NCBI RefSeq assembly: GCF_021372645.1 | Contig: NZ_JAJFUC010000002.1 | Location: forward strand, 1-64,000 | DNA from: Clostridium sp. | GTDB lineage: Bacteria > Bacillota > Clostridia > Clostridiales > Clostridiaceae | Length of the DNA: 64,000 bases | Direction of reading: 5' to 3' | Shown: positions 62,616 to 64,000 of the stretch, piece by piece | Position numbering within the stretch: the first letter of the stretch is position 1 | How the letters are laid out: each line of letters begins with the position of its first letter | Program-made: the position numbers and the translations under genes | Notes under the pieces: model-generated | What the model saw: only the letters and a program-made list of their open reading frames with translations | What the model was told of the DNA's origin: nothing | The model's database searches: none

Positions 62616-63731
62616 TTATAAATTCACACTAAAAAGCATACCAGGTTTTACAACATCTAAGTTATCAAGTATTTTTACTTTTACTTCATATACTAGCTTC
62701 ATTCTATCTTTTTTAGTAACTATATTCATAGGAGTAAACTCTGCTTCTGACGAAATATATATTATTTTCCCGTTAACAGTTTTATCCTTTAAAAAATCAC
62801 TTTTTAGTACTACTTCTTCATCAAGTTTAATTTTAGGTAGTATACTTTCTGGAACATAAATTTTAACCCATAAATTTTCGTCATCTAAAAGTGTAGCTAC
62901 AGAGCTTCCCGGAGTTAAGTATTCTCCTGGCTTAAAGTTAACAGACTCTATAATCCCATCAGTAAAGGCAATCACACTACTCTTGTCTAGTTGCGATTTT
63001 GATATCTCATAATTATTTTTAGCTTGTTCAAGATTATATTCAGCTGTATTCTTATCCCTTTCAGTAGCTCCATTAACTAGAAGAGTTAATTTTTGAGTGG
63101 CTGCATCAAGTTGAGCTTTGTAATTATCTACTTGAGCTTGTACACTCTTTAAAGAAGTCTTTGCATTATCTAAAGTAGAAGAAATATTATCTAAATCATT
63201 TTTAGCCATATCTTTATTATACTTAGTGATTGCACCACTTTCATATAAAGTTACGGTATCATCATATATTTTCTTTTTATAATCATAATTACTTTGAGCA
63301 GTAGTAACATTATTTTGAGTAGTTTCTAGTGCAGTCTCACCTTGCTTTACTAAAGATTGTGCTTGATTTACTAAAGCCTCCTGTGCTTTAATTTCTTCTA
63401 TTCTATTACCTTCCTGTACTTTTGCCAAATTATTTTCTGCATTTTTTATGGAAATCTCTGAATTCTCTAAATTCAAAGAACTTTCATTGTAGTAAATAGT
63501 AGCTACCAAATCTCCCTGCTTTACTTTATCCCCCTCATTCATCTTAATTTCCTTAATTCTTCCTCCAATTTCTGTAGAAATATTTATCTTATCTCCTTCT
63601 GTTGTGCCATAATAAATGTTATCATCAACCTTATTGTTCTGCATGAATTTTATTAAGAACCACCCTGAAATAGTTGCTATTATTAGTAAAAAACTCAAAG
63701 TTAATTTTACAAATTTTTTCCTCTTCAACAT
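62616..63731 (-). CDS. HlyD-type membrane fusion/adaptor protein
   Basis: A 371-residue protein with an N-terminal membrane helix (about residues 9-27), a biotinyl-lipoyl-like hairpin split by long coiled coils (ENSEISIKNAENNLAKVQEG, LVNQAQSLVKQ and others), and a C-terminal beta-barrel ending in KPGMLFSVNL. This is the usual adaptor of a YbhG-like exporter. In a Gram-positive organism it would act at the outer face of the cytoplasmic membrane. GGAGG is eight bases before ATG 63731; the frame's GTG at 63737 is in the ribosome site. It is the first gene of the export operon. Confidence 0.88.
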   Translation of the reverse strand: MLKRKKFVKLTLSFLLIIATISGWFLIKFMQNNKVDDNIYYGTTEGDKINISTEIGGRIKEIKMNEGDKVKQGDLVATIYYNESSLNLENSEISIKNAENNLAKVQEGNRIEEIKAQEALVNQAQSLVKQGETALETTQNNVTTAQSNYDYKKKIYDDTVTLYESGAITKYNKDMAKNDLDNISSTLDNAKTSLKSVQAQVDNYKAQLDAATQKLTLLVNGATERDKNTAEYNLEQAKNNYEISKSQLDKSSVIAFTDGIIESVNFKPGEYLTPGSSVATLLDDENLWVKIYVPESILPKIKLDEEVVLKSDFLKDKTVNGKIIYISSEAEFTPMNIVTKKDRMKLVYEVKVKILDNLDVVKPGMLFSVNL

Positions 63732-63844
63732 TCTCACTTCCTCCTTCTATAATATTACTTCTGGTTATTTCCAACTTCATACAAAAATATATCAACCATC
63801 TTTTCTATATACTCTTCAATATCACCTCCATCTATAACTATTTA

Positions 63845-63896
63845 TTGACAATATATAAATATCTTTGCTATTATACGTTAGTAAGTGTTAACTAAC
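63845..63896 (+). promoter_or_regulatory. Promoter and operator of the divergent regulator
   Basis: TTGACA (63845-63850) and TATTAT (63869-63874) are spaced by 18 bases. An inverted repeat GTTAGT-N8-ACTAAC (63877-63896) follows just after the -10 box. This is a typical arrangement for a TetR regulator controlling itself and the leftward efflux operon. Confidence 0.6.
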
Positions 63897-63948
63897 ACGA
63901 ATTATAACATAAATTATGAATTATATACATAGATAAGGAGATGATTTT

Positions 63949-64000
63949 TTGAATGAAGGTTTAACACGTAAAGAAAGTATTACATTATCCGCGATTGAAA
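63949..64000 (+). CDS. TetR-type regulator, 5' end only
   Basis: TTG 63949 starts MNEGLTRKESITLSAIE with AAGGAG eight bases upstream. The sequence agrees with the beginning of a TetR N-terminal helix-turn-helix (R-x-x-I-L-x-A-A/S-I-E), but only 17 residues are available. It is divergent from the HlyD-ABC operon, which regulators of this type commonly control. The remainder is outside the window. Confidence 0.6.
   Translation, partial: MNEGLTRKESITLSAIE

Noticed and set aside
1..64000. tRNA, rRNA and classical riboswitches
   Set aside because: None was found by eye on either strand; a covariance search would be needed to exclude them fully.

Overview
The window is very AT-rich chromosomal DNA from an anaerobic, spore-forming Firmicute, most probably Clostridium sensu stricto of the C. 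beijerinckii type. The evidence is the codon usage, the strong GGAGG-type ribosome sites with many TTG and GTG starts, an IspH-S1 fusion protein, a CpI-like [FeFe] hydrogenase, an intact Csp-type subtilase, FeoA/FeoB with a Cys-rich partner, and the miaA-hfq-lexA neighbourhood. No rRNA, tRNA, CRISPR array or prophage was found. Species assignment is inference.

Layout. 0-6 kb: YoaK-like membrane protein, small alarmone synthetase, DEAD-box helicase, MBL-fold hydrolase and a DUF3800-like protein. 6-12 kb: a four-domain sulfur-transfer flavoprotein (CoA-disulfide reductase, rhodanese, TusA, DsrE), an unknown protein, and an LD-carboxypeptidase/NlpC-P60 pair for muropeptide recycling. 12-14.6 kb is a decayed island with an ISLre2-type transposase remnant fused to a frameshifted gene, a 40-codon ORF and a GC-richer segment of nested stems that may be a structured RNA. 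14.6-20 kb: a phosphoesterase/kinase-like pair, NrnA-like DHH phosphoesterase, aat, a methyltransferase and two gene remnants. 20-32.6 kb: mutL-miaA-hfq, a PLP enzyme, lexA, a Xer-type recombinase, a YbaK-type deacylase, miaB and an acetyltransferase. 32.7-35.5 kb: small hydrophilic proteins and a pentapeptide-repeat protein. 35.5-42 kb: DUF815 ATPase, Nudix hydrolase, ispH-S1, cmk and a BaiN-like flavoprotein. 42-45 kb is a complete preQ1 operon (queD, queE, folE, queC, queF). 45-50 kb: DUF1189 protein, YdjM-like protein and feoA-feoB-Cys-rich protein. 50-57.5 kb: a flavoprotein/[FeFe]-hydrogenase pair, an amino-acid permease and an Nramp metal transporter. 58-64 kb: Csp-like protease, thioredoxin, rhodanese fragment and an ABC-2 efflux system (HlyD, ATPase, permease) beside a divergent TetR-type regulator cut by the window end.

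The most unusual content is non-coding. A 95-bp element with terminal inverted repeats is present as two copies about 94% identical at 6.2 and 57.8 kb, plus two degenerate relatives. A 163-bp element with imperfect terminal repeats is present as two inverted copies about 82% identical, bracketing the PLP enzyme and lexA. A family of about 40-bp hairpin/T-run repeats occurs at 34.1 and 45.1 kb. A perfect 11-6-11 palindrome with dif-like geometry lies just upstream of the Xer-type gene, near a 40-bp palindrome and a perfect Fur-type box with no adjacent gene. A set of nested stems occupies 13.93-14.16 kb.

Genes that probably work together: the five queuosine genes; feoA, feoB and the Cys-rich protein; the overlapping flavoprotein and hydrogenase genes; HlyD, ATPase and permease under the divergent regulator; mutL, miaA and hfq; and the LD-carboxypeptidase with the NlpC/P60 peptidase. 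All functions were read from sequence without database searches, so family calls rest on motifs I recognise.
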